Shown in pieces: positions 32,486-42,479 of a stretch of 64,000 nt of DNA. The position numbers were made by a program, and so were the translations under genes. Each line of letters opens with the position of its first letter. The first letter of the stretch is position 1. Location of the stretch: positions 62,001-126,000 of the forward strand of contig CAJYMH010000031.1 in assembly GCA_913776195.1 (NCBI GenBank). Direction: 5' to 3'. Origin of the DNA: an uncultured Caulobacter sp. (GTDB lineage Bacteria; Pseudomonadota; Alphaproteobacteria; Caulobacterales; Caulobacteraceae). The notes beneath the pieces are model-generated. The model made no database searches. It had not been told where the DNA came from and worked only from the letters and a program-made list of their open reading frames with translations.

Positions 32486-33265
32486 TCAACGCCCGGACTT
32501 CAGTCCCAGCACGTCCTGCATATCGTAGAGGCCTGGAGCTTGACCGTTCACCCATCTTGCAGCTTGCAACGCGCCACGGGCGAAGAGGCTGCGATCGCGG
32601 GCCGAATGCGACAGGGTGAGAATCTCCTCTTCGCCGGCGAAGATCACGCTGTGCTCGCCGATGATCCCCCCGCCGCGCACCACCGAAAAGCCGATAGCGC
32701 CGGGCCCGCGCGGCCCGGTCAGGCCGTCGCGGCCGCGTTCGGAGGCGGCGGCCAGGTCCACGTTGCGCCCGTCGGCGGCGGCCTGGCCCAGCATCAGGGC
32801 GGTGCCGGACGGGGCGTCGACCTTGCGCCTGTGATGAGCCTCGAAGACCTCGATGTCCCAATCCTCGGCCGGAAGGGCGCGGGCGGCTTGCGCCACCAGA
32901 CCCATCAGCATGTTCACGCCGAGCGAGAAATTGCCTGAACGGACGATGGCCACCTTCTGGGCGGCGGCGGCGAGGCGGGCCTCCTGGGCGGCGTCGAGGC
33001 CAGTGGAGCCGATGATCAGGGCCGGCCCGCCATTGGCGGCGCAGCGCTCGGCCAGGGCGACGGAGGCCTCCGGCACGGTGAAGTCGATGACCACTTGGGC
33101 GACGGCGAGGGCGGTATCGGCCTCCACCAGGCCGTCGCCGGTCGCGCCGGGACGGTCGAAGCGGGCGAACACATCGGCGTCGCCGCTCGCCTCCACCACG
33201 GCGGCGACCGCCTTGCCCATGCGGCCGAGCGCGCCGGCGACGGCGATGCGAAGGGTGTCGGACAA
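32486..33265 (-). CDS. dapB: 4-hydroxy-tetrahydrodipicolinate reductase
   Basis: A 259-aa NAD(P)H-dependent reductase of the lysine/meso-diaminopimelate pathway. N-terminal dinucleotide site [14 protein letters not shown], catalytic region [17 protein letters not shown] with the His pair and Lys, and [15 protein letters not shown] start at 33265 chosen: GGAG is 6 bases upstream and family similarity begins S-D-T-L-R-I. Divergent from maeB. Confidence 0.93.
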   Translation of the reverse strand: MSDTLRIAVAGALGRMGKAVAAVVEASGDADVFARFDRPGATGDGLVEADTALAVAQVVIDFTVPEASVALAERCAANGGPALIIGSTGLDAAQEARLAAAAQKVAIVRSGNFSLGVNMLMGLVAQAARALPAEDWDIEVFEAHHRRKVDAPSGTALMLGQAAADGRNVDLAAASERGRDGLTGPRGPGAIGFSVVRGGGIIGEHSVIFAGEEEILTLSHSARDRSLFARGALQAARWVNGQAPGLYDMQDVLGLKSGR

Positions 33266-33492
33266 GGGAGGCTCCAAGGCGGCGGTTGGCGGTCGAGCTT
33301 GTCTAGTCCCGCGCCCGCTTCGCCGGGTCAAGCCGCAGCACGCGCAGGTTGGCCCGCCTCTGACCGAACGCGTGTTCGCCGAGGCGCCTGTTGTGGGGCG
33401 TTGAGGCGCTCGCTAGGGTGCATGCCCTTCACCACAAGGGATCGGCGCACGTACGGCGGTCCCCAGACGATGCAGACGGGGACGAACGCCGC

Positions 33493-35781
33493 ATGAGCGA
33501 CGCCGAGAAACGCACCTTCACCGACGAAGAGGCGCTGGCCTTCCACCGCTACCCGACGCCGGGCAAGCTGGCGGTGACGCCGACCAAGCCGATGGCGACG
33601 CAGCGTGACCTGTCGCTGGCCTACTCCCCCGGCGTGGCCGTGCCGGTTCACGCCATCGCCGCCAATCCGGACGCCGCCTACGACTACACGTCCAAGGGCA
33701 ATCTGGTGGCGGTGATCTCCAACGGCACCGCGATCTTGGGTCTGGGCGATCTGGGAGCCCTGGCGTCCAAGCCGGTGATGGAGGGCAAGAGCGTCCTCTT
33801 CAAGCGCTTCGCCGACGTGGACTCCATCGATATCGAGCTTAGCTCCAAGGACGCCGACGAGATCATCACGGTGGTCAAGAACATCGGCGTGACCTTCGGC
33901 GGCATCAATCTGGAAGACATCAAGAGTCCCGAGTGCTTTCGCATCGAGACCGAGCTGCAGGACCTGCTCGACATTCCGGTCTTCCATGACGACCAGCACG
34001 GCACGGCGATCATCTGCGCCGCCGGCCTGATCAACGCCTGCGCCATCACCGGCCGCAAGATCGAGGACGTGAAGGTCGTTCTGAACGGCCCCGGCGCGGC
34101 GGGCATCGCCTCGCTGGAGCTGATCAAGGCCATGGGCGTGCGGCCGGAGAACGTGCTGGCGGTGGATTCCAAGGGCGTGCTCTATGAGGGCCGCACCGAG
34201 GGCATGAACCAGTGGAAGAGCGCCCATGCGGTGAAGACCGACAAGCGCACCTTGGCCGAGGCGGTCGCGGGAGCGGACGTCCTGCTGGGCCTTTCGGCCA
34301 AGGGCGCCTTCACCCCCGAGATGATCGCCAGCATGGCGCCCAACCCGATCATCTTCGCCATGGCCAATCCCGATCCGGAGATCACCCCCGAAGAGGTGAA
34401 GGCTGTCCGGCCGGACGCGATCATGGGCACGGGCCGCAGCGACTATCCCAACCAGGTCAACAACGTCCTGGGCTTCCCCTATATTTTTCGCGGCGCCCTG
34501 GACGTGCGCGCCCGGCGTGTGAACCACGAGATGAAGATCGCTTGCGCTCGGGCGCTGGCCGAACTGGCGCGCGAGGACGTCCCGGACGAGGTGGCCGCCG
34601 CCTATCACGGTCGGCAGCTGAAGTTCGGGCCGGAATACATCATTCCGTCGGCCTTCGACCCGCGGCTGATCTGGTACATCCCGCCGTTCGTGGCCCAGGC
34701 GGCCATGGACACCGGCGTGGCCCGCAAGCCGATCGAGGACATGGACGCCTATCGCGCCAGCCTGGCGCAGCGCCTGGATCCCACCGCCGGCTTCCTGCAG
34801 CGGATCAGCGGTTCGGTGATGAGCGGGCCGCAAAAGCGCGTGGTGTTCGCCGAGGGCGAGGAGCCGTCGGTCATCCGCGCCGCCTACGCCTTCCAGACTC
34901 AGGGCTTCGGCAAGGCGATCCTGTGCGGCCGTGAAAATCTGGTCCACCAGAACATGAAGCTGGTCGGCCTGAACCCCGACGAGGCTGGGCTGGAGATCGT
35001 CAACGCCCGTCTGTCCGACAAGAACCCGGTCTATGTGGATTTCCTGTACGAGCGCCTGCAGCGCAAGGGCTACCTGCGCCGCGACGTGCAGCGCCTGATC
35101 AATCAGGACCGCAACAGCTTCGCCGCCGCCATGGTGGCGGTGGGCGACGCCGACGGGATGGTCACCGGCGTGACCCGCAGCTTCGACCAGGTGCTGGAGG
35201 AGGTCCGCCGCGTGATCGACCCGGCGCCGGGCGGCCGGGTGATGGGCATGTCCATCGTGCTGGCCAAGGGCCACACGCTGTTCATCGCCGACACCAACGT
35301 CACCGAGCTGCCGGAAGCAGAAGAACTGGTGGAGATCGCCTGCGAGGCGGCGCGGGACGTGCGCAAGCTGGGCTTCACCCCTCGCGTGGCCTTCATGTCC
35401 TATTCGACCTTCGGCAATCCGATGGGCACGCGGTCGGACAAGGTCCGCAAGGCCGTGCAGATGCTCGACGCGATGAAGGTCGATTTCGAGTACGAGGGCG
35501 AGATGCCGCCCGAACTGGCCCTGGACCCGAGCCTGCGGGCGAACTATCCGTTCATGCGCCTGACCGACAGCGCCAACATCCTGATCATGCCGGCCATCCA
35601 CGCCGCTTCGATCTCGACCAAGCTGGTGCAGTCCCTGGGCGGCGCCACGGTCATCGGGCCGGTGCTGCTGGGTCTGGAGAAGTCGATCCAGATCTGTCCG
35701 CTTTCGGCTTCGGTGTCGAAGATTCTGAACATGGCCATGATGGCCGCCTACGATCGGCCCCTGGCCGAGGCGGGCGCTTGA
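33493..35781 (+). CDS. maeB: NADP-dependent malic enzyme with phosphotransacetylase-like domain
   Basis: A 762-aa MaeB-type enzyme that oxidatively decarboxylates malate to pyruvate. N-terminal malic domain (SLAYSPGVAVPV; HDDQHGTAIICAAGLINA), NAD(P) domain (VVLNGPGAAGIASLEL), and a C-terminal phosphotransacetylase-like domain from about residue 440 (KRVVFAEGEEPSVIRAA) that is thought regulatory in this class. Length matches E. coli MaeB. ATG at 33493 chosen because upstream frame is not family-like. Confidence 0.96.
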   Translation: MSDAEKRTFTDEEALAFHRYPTPGKLAVTPTKPMATQRDLSLAYSPGVAVPVHAIAANPDAAYDYTSKGNLVAVISNGTAILGLGDLGALASKPVMEGKSVLFKRFADVDSIDIELSSKDADEIITVVKNIGVTFGGINLEDIKSPECFRIETELQDLLDIPVFHDDQHGTAIICAAGLINACAITGRKIEDVKVVLNGPGAAGIASLELIKAMGVRPENVLAVDSKGVLYEGRTEGMNQWKSAHAVKTDKRTLAEAVAGADVLLGLSAKGAFTPEMIASMAPNPIIFAMANPDPEITPEEVKAVRPDAIMGTGRSDYPNQVNNVLGFPYIFRGALDVRARRVNHEMKIACARALAELAREDVPDEVAAAYHGRQLKFGPEYIIPSAFDPRLIWYIPPFVAQAAMDTGVARKPIEDMDAYRASLAQRLDPTAGFLQRISGSVMSGPQKRVVFAEGEEPSVIRAAYAFQTQGFGKAILCGRENLVHQNMKLVGLNPDEAGLEIVNARLSDKNPVYVDFLYERLQRKGYLRRDVQRLINQDRNSFAAAMVAVGDADGMVTGVTRSFDQVLEEVRRVIDPAPGGRVMGMSIVLAKGHTLFIADTNVTELPEAEELVEIACEAARDVRKLGFTPRVAFMSYSTFGNPMGTRSDKVRKAVQMLDAMKVDFEYEGEMPPELALDPSLRANYPFMRLTDSANILIMPAIHAASISTKLVQSLGGATVIGPVLLGLEKSIQICPLSASVSKILNMAMMAAYDRPLAEAGA

Positions 35782-35828
35782 TCGGCCCTCACATTTCGAT
35801 GGCGAGACGCGCCTGACGCCCTGAGAAG

Positions 35829-35856
35829 GACGGCGGGTGATCCGCCGTCTCTTTTC
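35829..35856 (+). terminator. Rho-independent terminator of maeB
   Basis: GACGGCGG pairs with CCGCCGTC, followed by TCTTTTCT, 48 bases after the maeB stop. Confidence 0.75.
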
Positions 35857-35873
35857 TAGCGTTGGAGCGCACC

Positions 35874-37187
35874 ATGAACACCGCCCCTAATTCGGCGGCG
35901 ATCGGCGTCGATTTCGGCACCACCAATAGCGTCGTCGCCCTGGGCGACGGCGCTGGCGGCGCGCATCTGGCTCACTTCGCTGCGCCGCAGGGCGAGACCG
36001 CGCCCTTCCGCTCGGCTCTGAGTTTCCATGCCTCTCCCCACGACCCCGCCGAGCGGATCGTCGAGGCGGGTCCCTGGGCGATCGAGAGCTATGTGGAGGA
36101 CCCGCTGGAGACGCGGTTCATCCAGTCGTTCAAGAGCTATTCGGCCAGCGCCCTGTTCACCGAGACCCAGATCCTGCGCAAGCGGTACGGGTTCGAGGAC
36201 CTGCTGTCGGCCTTTCTGCTGCGCTTGCGTGAGCACGGTCCCGGCGCGCTGGAGGCCGGGCGTCGGCTGATCGTCGGGCGGCCGGTCAACTTCGTCGGCT
36301 CCAATCCCGATCCGGACCTGGCTCTTCGCCGCTATGAGGCGGCGTTCCGGCGGCTGGGCTTCGACGACATCTGGTACGCCTTCGAGCCGGTGGCGGCGGC
36401 CTTCTTCTTCGCCCGTCGGCTGGAGCAAGACGCCACGGTGCTGGTGGCCGACTTTGGCGGCGGCACCTCGGACTTCTCTCTGGTGCGGTTCGAGCGTCAC
36501 GGCGGGCATATCCGCTCGCACGGCCTGGCCAACAGCGGGGTTGGCGTGGCGGGGGACGCCTTCGACTACCGGATCATCGACAATCTGGTGTCGCCGGCCC
36601 TGGGCAAGGGCTCGTCGTATCGCGCCTTCGACAATGTGCTGCCGATCCCCAACCGTTATTTCACGGCCTTCGCCCGATGGGAGCAGCTGGCTTTGCTGCG
36701 CTCTTCCAAGGACATGAAGGATATCCGCGCCCTGGTTCGCACGGCGGTGGAGCCGGAGAAGATCGAACGGCTGGTGGAGCTGCTGGACGACAACCACGGC
36801 TATAGCCTGTATCGCGCGGTGTCGGGACTGAAGGAGGCGCTGTCGGGCGCCGAGGCCGCGCCCTTTGTCTTCGAGGGCGGCGACGTGCGGATCGAGGCGC
36901 GGGTGGAGCGGGCCGATTTCGAATCCTGGATCGCGCCGGAACTGACGGCCATGGAGCGGGCGGTGGACGAGGCGCTGCGCAAGGCGAACCTGACAGAGGC
37001 GGAGGTCGATCGCGTGTTCATGACCGGCGGCTCGTCCTTCGTGCCGGCGGTGCGGGAGATCTTCGAGCGCCGTTTTGGCCCCGCCAAGCTGGAGAGCGGG
37101 GCGGAGCTGGTGTCGATCGCGTCAGGTCTCGCCCTGATCGGGGCGGAGGACGACCTGTCGGCCTGGTGCGCCCGGGCCCCGGCCTAG
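35874..37187 (+). CDS. Hsp70 family protein (YegD-like)
   Basis: A 437-aa actin-fold ATPase: AIGVDFGTTNSVVAL (phosphate 1), VLVADFGGGTSDFSLV (phosphate 2), VFMTGGSSFVPAV (adenosine motif). It matches the nucleotide-binding domain of Hsp70 but lacks a classical substrate-binding domain, as in E. coli YegD. ATG at 35874 has TTGGAG upstream. Substrate and co-chaperones unknown. Confidence 0.88.
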   Translation: MNTAPNSAAIGVDFGTTNSVVALGDGAGGAHLAHFAAPQGETAPFRSALSFHASPHDPAERIVEAGPWAIESYVEDPLETRFIQSFKSYSASALFTETQILRKRYGFEDLLSAFLLRLREHGPGALEAGRRLIVGRPVNFVGSNPDPDLALRRYEAAFRRLGFDDIWYAFEPVAAAFFFARRLEQDATVLVADFGGGTSDFSLVRFERHGGHIRSHGLANSGVGVAGDAFDYRIIDNLVSPALGKGSSYRAFDNVLPIPNRYFTAFARWEQLALLRSSKDMKDIRALVRTAVEPEKIERLVELLDDNHGYSLYRAVSGLKEALSGAEAAPFVFEGGDVRIEARVERADFESWIAPELTAMERAVDEALRKANLTEAEVDRVFMTGGSSFVPAVREIFERRFGPAKLESGAELVSIASGLALIGAEDDLSAWCARAPA

Positions 37188-37194
37188 AAAGCAT

Positions 37195-37221
37195 CCCCTC
37201 GCCTCCTCTGGGGGAGAGGGG
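37195..37221. repeat. CCCCTC...GAGGGG inverted repeat
   Basis: Hairpin beginning 8 bases after the Hsp70-like stop codon; related in theme to 37396-37418 and 6554-6576. Confidence 0.45.
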
Positions 37222-37395
37222 AAGAGTTATCCGCTTTTCTCACGCCTCCAGTACTCTTCCCCGGTCTTGGTCACACCGAAGGGCGCTCGGCCAGCGCCGG
37301 CCATGTCGGGGATGCGGTCGAGCGCGAAGCGCTCCGCCGGGTGCGTTGCTGCTCCTGCGGCCCGCAAGGGTTCGTCAGCGGTGCTGTGTCTGCCT

Positions 37396-37418
37396 CCCTC
37401 TCCCTCGATGGGAGAGGG
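37396..37418. repeat. CCCTCTCCC-TCGAT-GGGAGAGGG inverted repeat
   Basis: A perfect 9-bp stem with a 5-base loop. Such CTCTCCC hairpins are common intergenic repeats in GC-rich proteobacteria. Confidence 0.6.
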
Positions 37419-37524
37419 ACCGAGGGTGAGGGTGACGGCGTCGGCGGGCTTCGCCACATCCTGAACCGCTTTCACCCCCATCCCCGCCCTTCCCCCATCC
37501 ACGGGAAGGGAAAGTAGGACGGGA

Positions 37525-40356
37525 CTACTTCGACCCCTTCAGCGAGGCGCTGTCGAGATTGAGCTGATCGACGGGAATGACCTCCGCGGCGGGCAGGGCC
37601 TGGACGATGCCGTCGCCCATCTTGCTGCGATCCCCGACCACGATCACGCTGGCCTTGGATGGATCCAGGCGGGCGCCCGCGAAGGCCTGGACGTCGGCGG
37701 GGGTCACCGCTTCCACCTTGGCGGTGTAGCGCTGGATCTCGGCCAGATCGATGCCGTTGAACGACAGGTCGCCGAGGATGCCGGCAAGCCCCCCCGCGGT
37801 GCCGAGCGAGCGGCCATAGCCGCCGATCAACACCGACTTGCGGGCGGTCAGCTCCTCCGGCGCGGCCGGCTGGGCGGCGAGGCGCTCCAGCTCGGTCTTG
37901 ATCAGGCCGACCACCTCGGCGGCGGACTCGTTCTTGGTCTGGGCCGAGGCCGAGAAGCCGCCGGTGGTCAGGCGCGGCGACAGGCTGGAGTTGGCGCCAT
38001 AGGACAGGCCGCGCTTGATGCGGATCTCCTGGTTCAGGCGGGCTGAATAGCCGCCGCCGAGCAGGCTGTTGGTGACGATGCCGGCGTAGTAGCTTGGGTC
38101 CTTGCGCGGGATGGCCGTCTTGGCCACGACCACGGCCGCCTGGCCGGTGCCGGGCAGATCGACGATCACCTGGCGCGGCGCGGCGGCCGGATTGACCGCA
38201 GGGGCCGTCAGGGCCTTGCCCGCCGGAGCCTTCCAGTCGCCGAAGGCCGAGCGCGCCAGGGCGAAACCTTCGTCCGGGGTGATGTCGCCGGTCAGCACCA
38301 GGACGGCGTTGTCCGGGCGCCAGGCGCCGGCATGCAGGGCGGCCAGGTCGGCGCGGCCGATCTTCGGCAGGGAGGCGGGTGTGCCGCCGGCCACATGGCC
38401 CATGGGCGTGCCGGCATAGAGCACCGGCGCGGTGACAAAGCCCGACAGGGAGCCGGGCTGCTGATAGGCCACCTTCAGCCCGTCCAGGGACTGACTGCGG
38501 ACCCGCTCGATCTCATCCTCCTTGAAGGCTGGATTGCGGGCCAGGTCGGAGAAGATGGTCATGGCGGGGGAAAGGTTGCCCTTCACCACGCTGAGGCTGA
38601 GGGAGGAGGACTCCCAGCCCGAACCGGCGGACAGGTTCGCGCCCAGCGCCTCGCTCTGGGCGGCGATGTCCTGGGCGCTGCGGGTGGCGGTGCCCTCAGT
38701 CAGCAGGTCGGCCATGAGGCTGGCCGTCCCGGCCTTGCCCATCGGATCGGAAGAGGCGCCGGCCTTTACGGTCAGCTGGGCGGCGACCAAGGGCAGGGCC
38801 GAGCTCTTGGCGACCACGACCTTCAGGCCGTTGGGAAGCACCGTTTCGGCGGGCGACGGCAGGACCGGATTGACCGCCTGGCCGACGGGTGGCGGCGCCT
38901 GGCGCTGGTCCGCGGGGCGCAAGGTGACGATCTCGCCGGCGAACTTCACGCTGGGCACGCTCGGGGCGGGCGTGGTCACGGCCGCTTCACCCTTTGGGCG
39001 CTCGGATTCGGCCAGGTAGCGGATGGTCACGGCGCGGTCGTCGGCCATGTACTTGCGGGCGGCGGCCTGGACGTCGGCGGCGGTGACGGCCGACAGCTCG
39101 GCCACGGCGCTGTTGGCCTTGGCGGCGTCGCCTTCGGTCATCAGGGCGTAGCCCAGGGCGAAGGCGCGGTCGTCAATGGTTTCGCGGTTGCGGACGGCGG
39201 CTGCGATCAGCTCGGTCTTGGCCTCGTCCAGCTCGGCGGCGGTGACGGGAGCCGAGCGGATGCGGGCCACCTCGGCCTTCAGCAGAGCCTCGTTCTCGGC
39301 GATGGTCTTGCCGCCGGCGACGATGGCCCCGGCGTAGATCAGGCCGGGCTGGGCCGGCAGGTCGGCGCCCGAAAACGCCTCCGCCGCGACCTGCTTGTCA
39401 TAGACCATCGTGTTGTAAAGCCGGGAGGACTTGCCGCCCGACAGAATGGTGTTGAGCACCGCGGTCGCCGCCGCGTCCTTGTCAGACGCCTTCGGGCCGA
39501 GCCAGGTCATGACCACGGCCGGCAGCGGCACGTTGGGGCCATAGGTGGTCACGGTCTTCGGACCGGTGCGGGCCGGCTCCACTGCGGTCACGCGCGGCAG
39601 GGGCGCCGAAGGGGTCTTGATCGGCGCCAGGTACTTGTCGACCCAGGCGTTGAACTGCGTCTCGTCGAAATTGCCCACCACGATCAGGGCGGCGTTGTCG
39701 GGCCGATAGTAGGTGGCGTGGAAGGCGCGCACGTCGTCGATGGTGGCGGCGTCCAGCTCCTCGATCGAGCCGATCCCTGGGCGCTTGTAGGGGTGCGTCG
39801 TGTAGGAGTTCTGCGGGATGTAGAGGCCGAACAGGCGGCCATAGGGCTGGGCCAGGATGCGCTGGCGCAGCTCCTCCTTCACCACGTCGCGTTCGGACTT
39901 GAAGATCGCTTCATCAACGACGAGGGCGCCCAGGCGCTGGGACTCCGCCCACAGCAGGCGCTCTAGGTGCGCCGCTGGGACCACCTCGTAATAGTTGGTG
40001 AAGTCGTCATAGGTGGAGGCGTTGTTGAAGCCGCCCACGTCCTCGGTCAGGCGGTCCAGCGTCTCCGACGGCATGTCGCGCGTGGCCTTGAACATCATGT
40101 GCTCGAACAGGTGCGCGAAGCCGGAGCGGCCGTTGGGGTCGTCCTTGGAGCCGACGCCGTACCAGACCTGCACCGTCACGTTCGGGGTCGCGGCGTCGCG
40201 CGCCCAGTAGACCTTCATCCCGTTCGCCAGAGTCCGTTCCTTGTAGGCGATGGGCGGGACGGCGATCTCGGCCGCCATCGCCGGGGCGGCGGCGAAGCCG
40301 GTCAGGGCGGTGGTCGAAAGCGCGAAGGCGAGGACGGCGGCTTTGGCGAGGCGCAT
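37525..40356 (-). CDS. M16 family zinc metalloprotease, two-domain
   Basis: A 943-aa secreted or periplasmic insulinase-type protease. Signal peptide ends APAMAAE. The first M16 domain has the inverted zinc motif HLFEH (H82-E85-H86) and a distal Glu in VVKEEL about 76 residues on. The second homologous domain (AAQLTVKAGASSDP) lacks HxxEH and is presumably structural. GGAG precedes the ATG at 40356. Probably degrades peptides in the envelope. Confidence 0.92.
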   Translation of the reverse strand: MRLAKAAVLAFALSTTALTGFAAAPAMAAEIAVPPIAYKERTLANGMKVYWARDAATPNVTVQVWYGVGSKDDPNGRSGFAHLFEHMMFKATRDMPSETLDRLTEDVGGFNNASTYDDFTNYYEVVPAAHLERLLWAESQRLGALVVDEAIFKSERDVVKEELRQRILAQPYGRLFGLYIPQNSYTTHPYKRPGIGSIEELDAATIDDVRAFHATYYRPDNAALIVVGNFDETQFNAWVDKYLAPIKTPSAPLPRVTAVEPARTGPKTVTTYGPNVPLPAVVMTWLGPKASDKDAAATAVLNTILSGGKSSRLYNTMVYDKQVAAEAFSGADLPAQPGLIYAGAIVAGGKTIAENEALLKAEVARIRSAPVTAAELDEAKTELIAAAVRNRETIDDRAFALGYALMTEGDAAKANSAVAELSAVTAADVQAAARKYMADDRAVTIRYLAESERPKGEAAVTTPAPSVPSVKFAGEIVTLRPADQRQAPPPVGQAVNPVLPSPAETVLPNGLKVVVAKSSALPLVAAQLTVKAGASSDPMGKAGTASLMADLLTEGTATRSAQDIAAQSEALGANLSAGSGWESSSLSLSVVKGNLSPAMTIFSDLARNPAFKEDEIERVRSQSLDGLKVAYQQPGSLSGFVTAPVLYAGTPMGHVAGGTPASLPKIGRADLAALHAGAWRPDNAVLVLTGDITPDEGFALARSAFGDWKAPAGKALTAPAVNPAAAPRQVIVDLPGTGQAAVVVAKTAIPRKDPSYYAGIVTNSLLGGGYSARLNQEIRIKRGLSYGANSSLSPRLTTGGFSASAQTKNESAAEVVGLIKTELERLAAQPAAPEELTARKSVLIGGYGRSLGTAGGLAGILGDLSFNGIDLAEIQRYTAKVEAVTPADVQAFAGARLDPSKASVIVVGDRSKMGDGIVQALPAAEVIPVDQLNLDSASLKGSK

Positions 40357-40441
40357 GGGGGTCTCCAGATCGAACGGAGACCCTAGCACCCGCCTTTGGC
40401 GTGGGAAGATTACGGAACGGTCATTCTTGTTCCGCCGCCGA

Positions 40442-42376
40442 TCACACCGGCGCGCGGTTCTTCACCAGGTCATCGACCACGGAGGGATCGGCGAGGGTGG
40501 AGGTGTCGCCCAGGCTGCCGAGTTCGTTCTCGGCGATCTTGCGCAGGATGCGGCGCATGATCTTGCCGGAGCGGGTCTTGGGCAGGCCGGGCGCCCACTG
40601 TATGGCGTCGAGGGTGGCGAAGGGGCCGATCTCGGCGCGGACCCAGGCGATCAGCTCCTTGCGCAGGTCGTCGCGGGGCTCCATGCCCGCTTTCAGGGTG
40701 ACGTAGGCGTAGATGCCCTGGCCCTTGATGTCGTGCGGGTAGCCGACCACGGCCGCCTCGGCGACCGTCTCGTGGGCCACCAAGGCGGACTCGATCTCGG
40801 CCGTGCCCAAGCGGTGGCCGGAGACATTGATCACATCGTCCACCCGCCCGGTGATCCAGTAATAGCCGTCCGCGTCGCGGCGGGCTCCGTCGCCGGTGAA
40901 GTACTTGCCGGGATAGGTGCTGAAATAGGTGTCGATGAACCGCTGATGGTCGCCGAAGACCGTGCGCATCTGGCCGGGCCAGCTGTCGGTCAGGATCAGA
41001 TTGCCGCTGACCGCACCCTCCAGCACCGCGCCCTCGGCGTCGACCAGCTGAGGCTTGACCCCTGGCATGGGCTTGGTGGCGGAGCCGGGCTTCAGGTCCG
41101 TGGCGCCGGGCAAGGGCGAGATCAGCACGCCGCCGGTTTCGGTCTGCCACCAGGTGTCGACGATGGGCAGGCGGCTTTCGCCCACCACGCGGTGATACCA
41201 GAGCCAGGCCTCGGGATTGATCGGCTCGCCCACGCTGCCCAGCAGGCGCAGGCTCTTGCGCGAGGAAGAGGTGACGAACTGGTCGCCTTCGCGCATCAGG
41301 GCGCGGAGGGCGGTGGGGGCGGTGTAGAAGATCTCGACCTTATGGCGGTCCACTACCTCCCAGAAGCGGGCCGGAGTCGGATAGTTGGGCACGCCCTCGA
41401 AGATCAGGGTCGTCCCGCCATTGGCAAGCGGGCCATAGACCACATAGGAGTGGCCGGTGACCCAGCCCACGTCGGCGGTGCACCAGAACACTTCTCCCGG
41501 CCGGTAATCGAAGACCAACTCATGGGTCCAGGCGACCCAGGTCAGGTAGCCGCCGGTGGTGTGCAGCACGCCCTTGGGCTTTCCGGTGGAGCCGGAGGTG
41601 TAGAGGATGAAAAGCGGATCCTCGGCGTTCATCGGTTCCGGCGGGCAGTCGGCCGCAACTGTGTCCTTTACGTCGCCATAGACCACGTCGCGGCCGGCGA
41701 CGACGGGGACGTCCTTGCCCGTAAGGCGAACCATCAGGACCTTGTCGACCGCGACCTGCTCCAGCGCCTTGTCGACATTGGCCTTCAGCGGGATGGACTT
41801 GCCGCCGCGACGCCCCTCGTCGGCGGTGATCACAATTTTTGAGCCGCAGTCCTCAATCCGGCCGGCGATGCTGTCGGGGGAGAAGCCGCCGAACACGACG
41901 GAATGCACGGCGCCTATGCGGGCGCAGGCCAGCATGGCCACGGCGGCGGTCGGGACCATGGGCAGGTAGATGGTGACCCGGTCGCCTTTGCTGACGCCCA
42001 GTGACTTCAGGACGTTGGCCATGCGGCACACCTCGGCGTGCAGCTCGCTATAGGTCAGCGCGCCGCCGGTTCCGGGCTGGTCGCCCTCGAACAGGATGGC
42101 GGTCTCGTCGCCGCGCGTCGCCAGATGGCGGTCCAGGCAGTTGACGCTGACGTTCAAGACGCCGTCCTCGAACCAGCGGATGCGGAAGTCGGCCTTGTCG
42201 AAGGAGACGTCCTTGATCTTGGTGGGCGCCTTGATCCAGTTGAGCCGGCCGGCGACCTCGCGCCAGAAGCCTTCCGGATCGGCCTCGACGCGGGCGATGG
42301 CGGCCTCGTAGGCGGCCTTGTCCATGTGCGTCTTGGCGGCCCATTCGGCCGGGACCGGAAACAGCTCGTCGCTCAA
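40442..42376 (-). CDS. acs: Acetyl-CoA synthetase
   Basis: A 644-aa AMP-forming acetate-CoA ligase. ATP motif [21 protein letters not shown] for acetate/AMP binding, and the C-terminal lysine-acetylation motif [13 protein letters not shown] start at 42376 with GGGAGAAG upstream. It scavenges acetate into acetyl-CoA. Divergent from lysS and upstream of the M16 gene in the same direction. Confidence 0.97.
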   Translation of the reverse strand: MSDELFPVPAEWAAKTHMDKAAYEAAIARVEADPEGFWREVAGRLNWIKAPTKIKDVSFDKADFRIRWFEDGVLNVSVNCLDRHLATRGDETAILFEGDQPGTGGALTYSELHAEVCRMANVLKSLGVSKGDRVTIYLPMVPTAAVAMLACARIGAVHSVVFGGFSPDSIAGRIEDCGSKIVITADEGRRGGKSIPLKANVDKALEQVAVDKVLMVRLTGKDVPVVAGRDVVYGDVKDTVAADCPPEPMNAEDPLFILYTSGSTGKPKGVLHTTGGYLTWVAWTHELVFDYRPGEVFWCTADVGWVTGHSYVVYGPLANGGTTLIFEGVPNYPTPARFWEVVDRHKVEIFYTAPTALRALMREGDQFVTSSSRKSLRLLGSVGEPINPEAWLWYHRVVGESRLPIVDTWWQTETGGVLISPLPGATDLKPGSATKPMPGVKPQLVDAEGAVLEGAVSGNLILTDSWPGQMRTVFGDHQRFIDTYFSTYPGKYFTGDGARRDADGYYWITGRVDDVINVSGHRLGTAEIESALVAHETVAEAAVVGYPHDIKGQGIYAYVTLKAGMEPRDDLRKELIAWVRAEIGPFATLDAIQWAPGLPKTRSGKIMRRILRKIAENELGSLGDTSTLADPSVVDDLVKNRAPV

Positions 42377-42479
42377 GGGTCTTCTCCCGCTTTTCGTTGC
42401 GGGGCACTATGCGGACCAGAAGAGGCGGCGCAAGCAGACCAATCGACTATCCGGCGCGGAAGTCTTATACGCCGCCGCT

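Larger units (their letters stand above)
37188..37524. other. Intergenic region with hairpin repeats and ORF-like fragment
   Basis: 337 bases between the Hsp70-like gene and the M16 peptidase. It holds two inverted repeats of the CCCTCTCCC/GGGAGAGGG theme and, between them on the minus strand, an open stretch whose translation includes ERFALDRIPDMAGAGR and PFGVTKTGEEYWRREK. That segment has no visible start or ribosome site and may be a decayed gene end or a repeat-borne frame. Confidence 0.45.

Noticed and set aside
33328..35601. 757-codon minus-strand frame opposite maeB
   Set aside because: Shadow of maeB codon usage; no recognisable domain or ribosome site.
42141..42154. TTGACGCTGACGTT, similar to the MerR operator
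   Set aside because: Lies about 220 bases inside the acs coding region and is explained by its codons (LNVSVNC); no promoter context.
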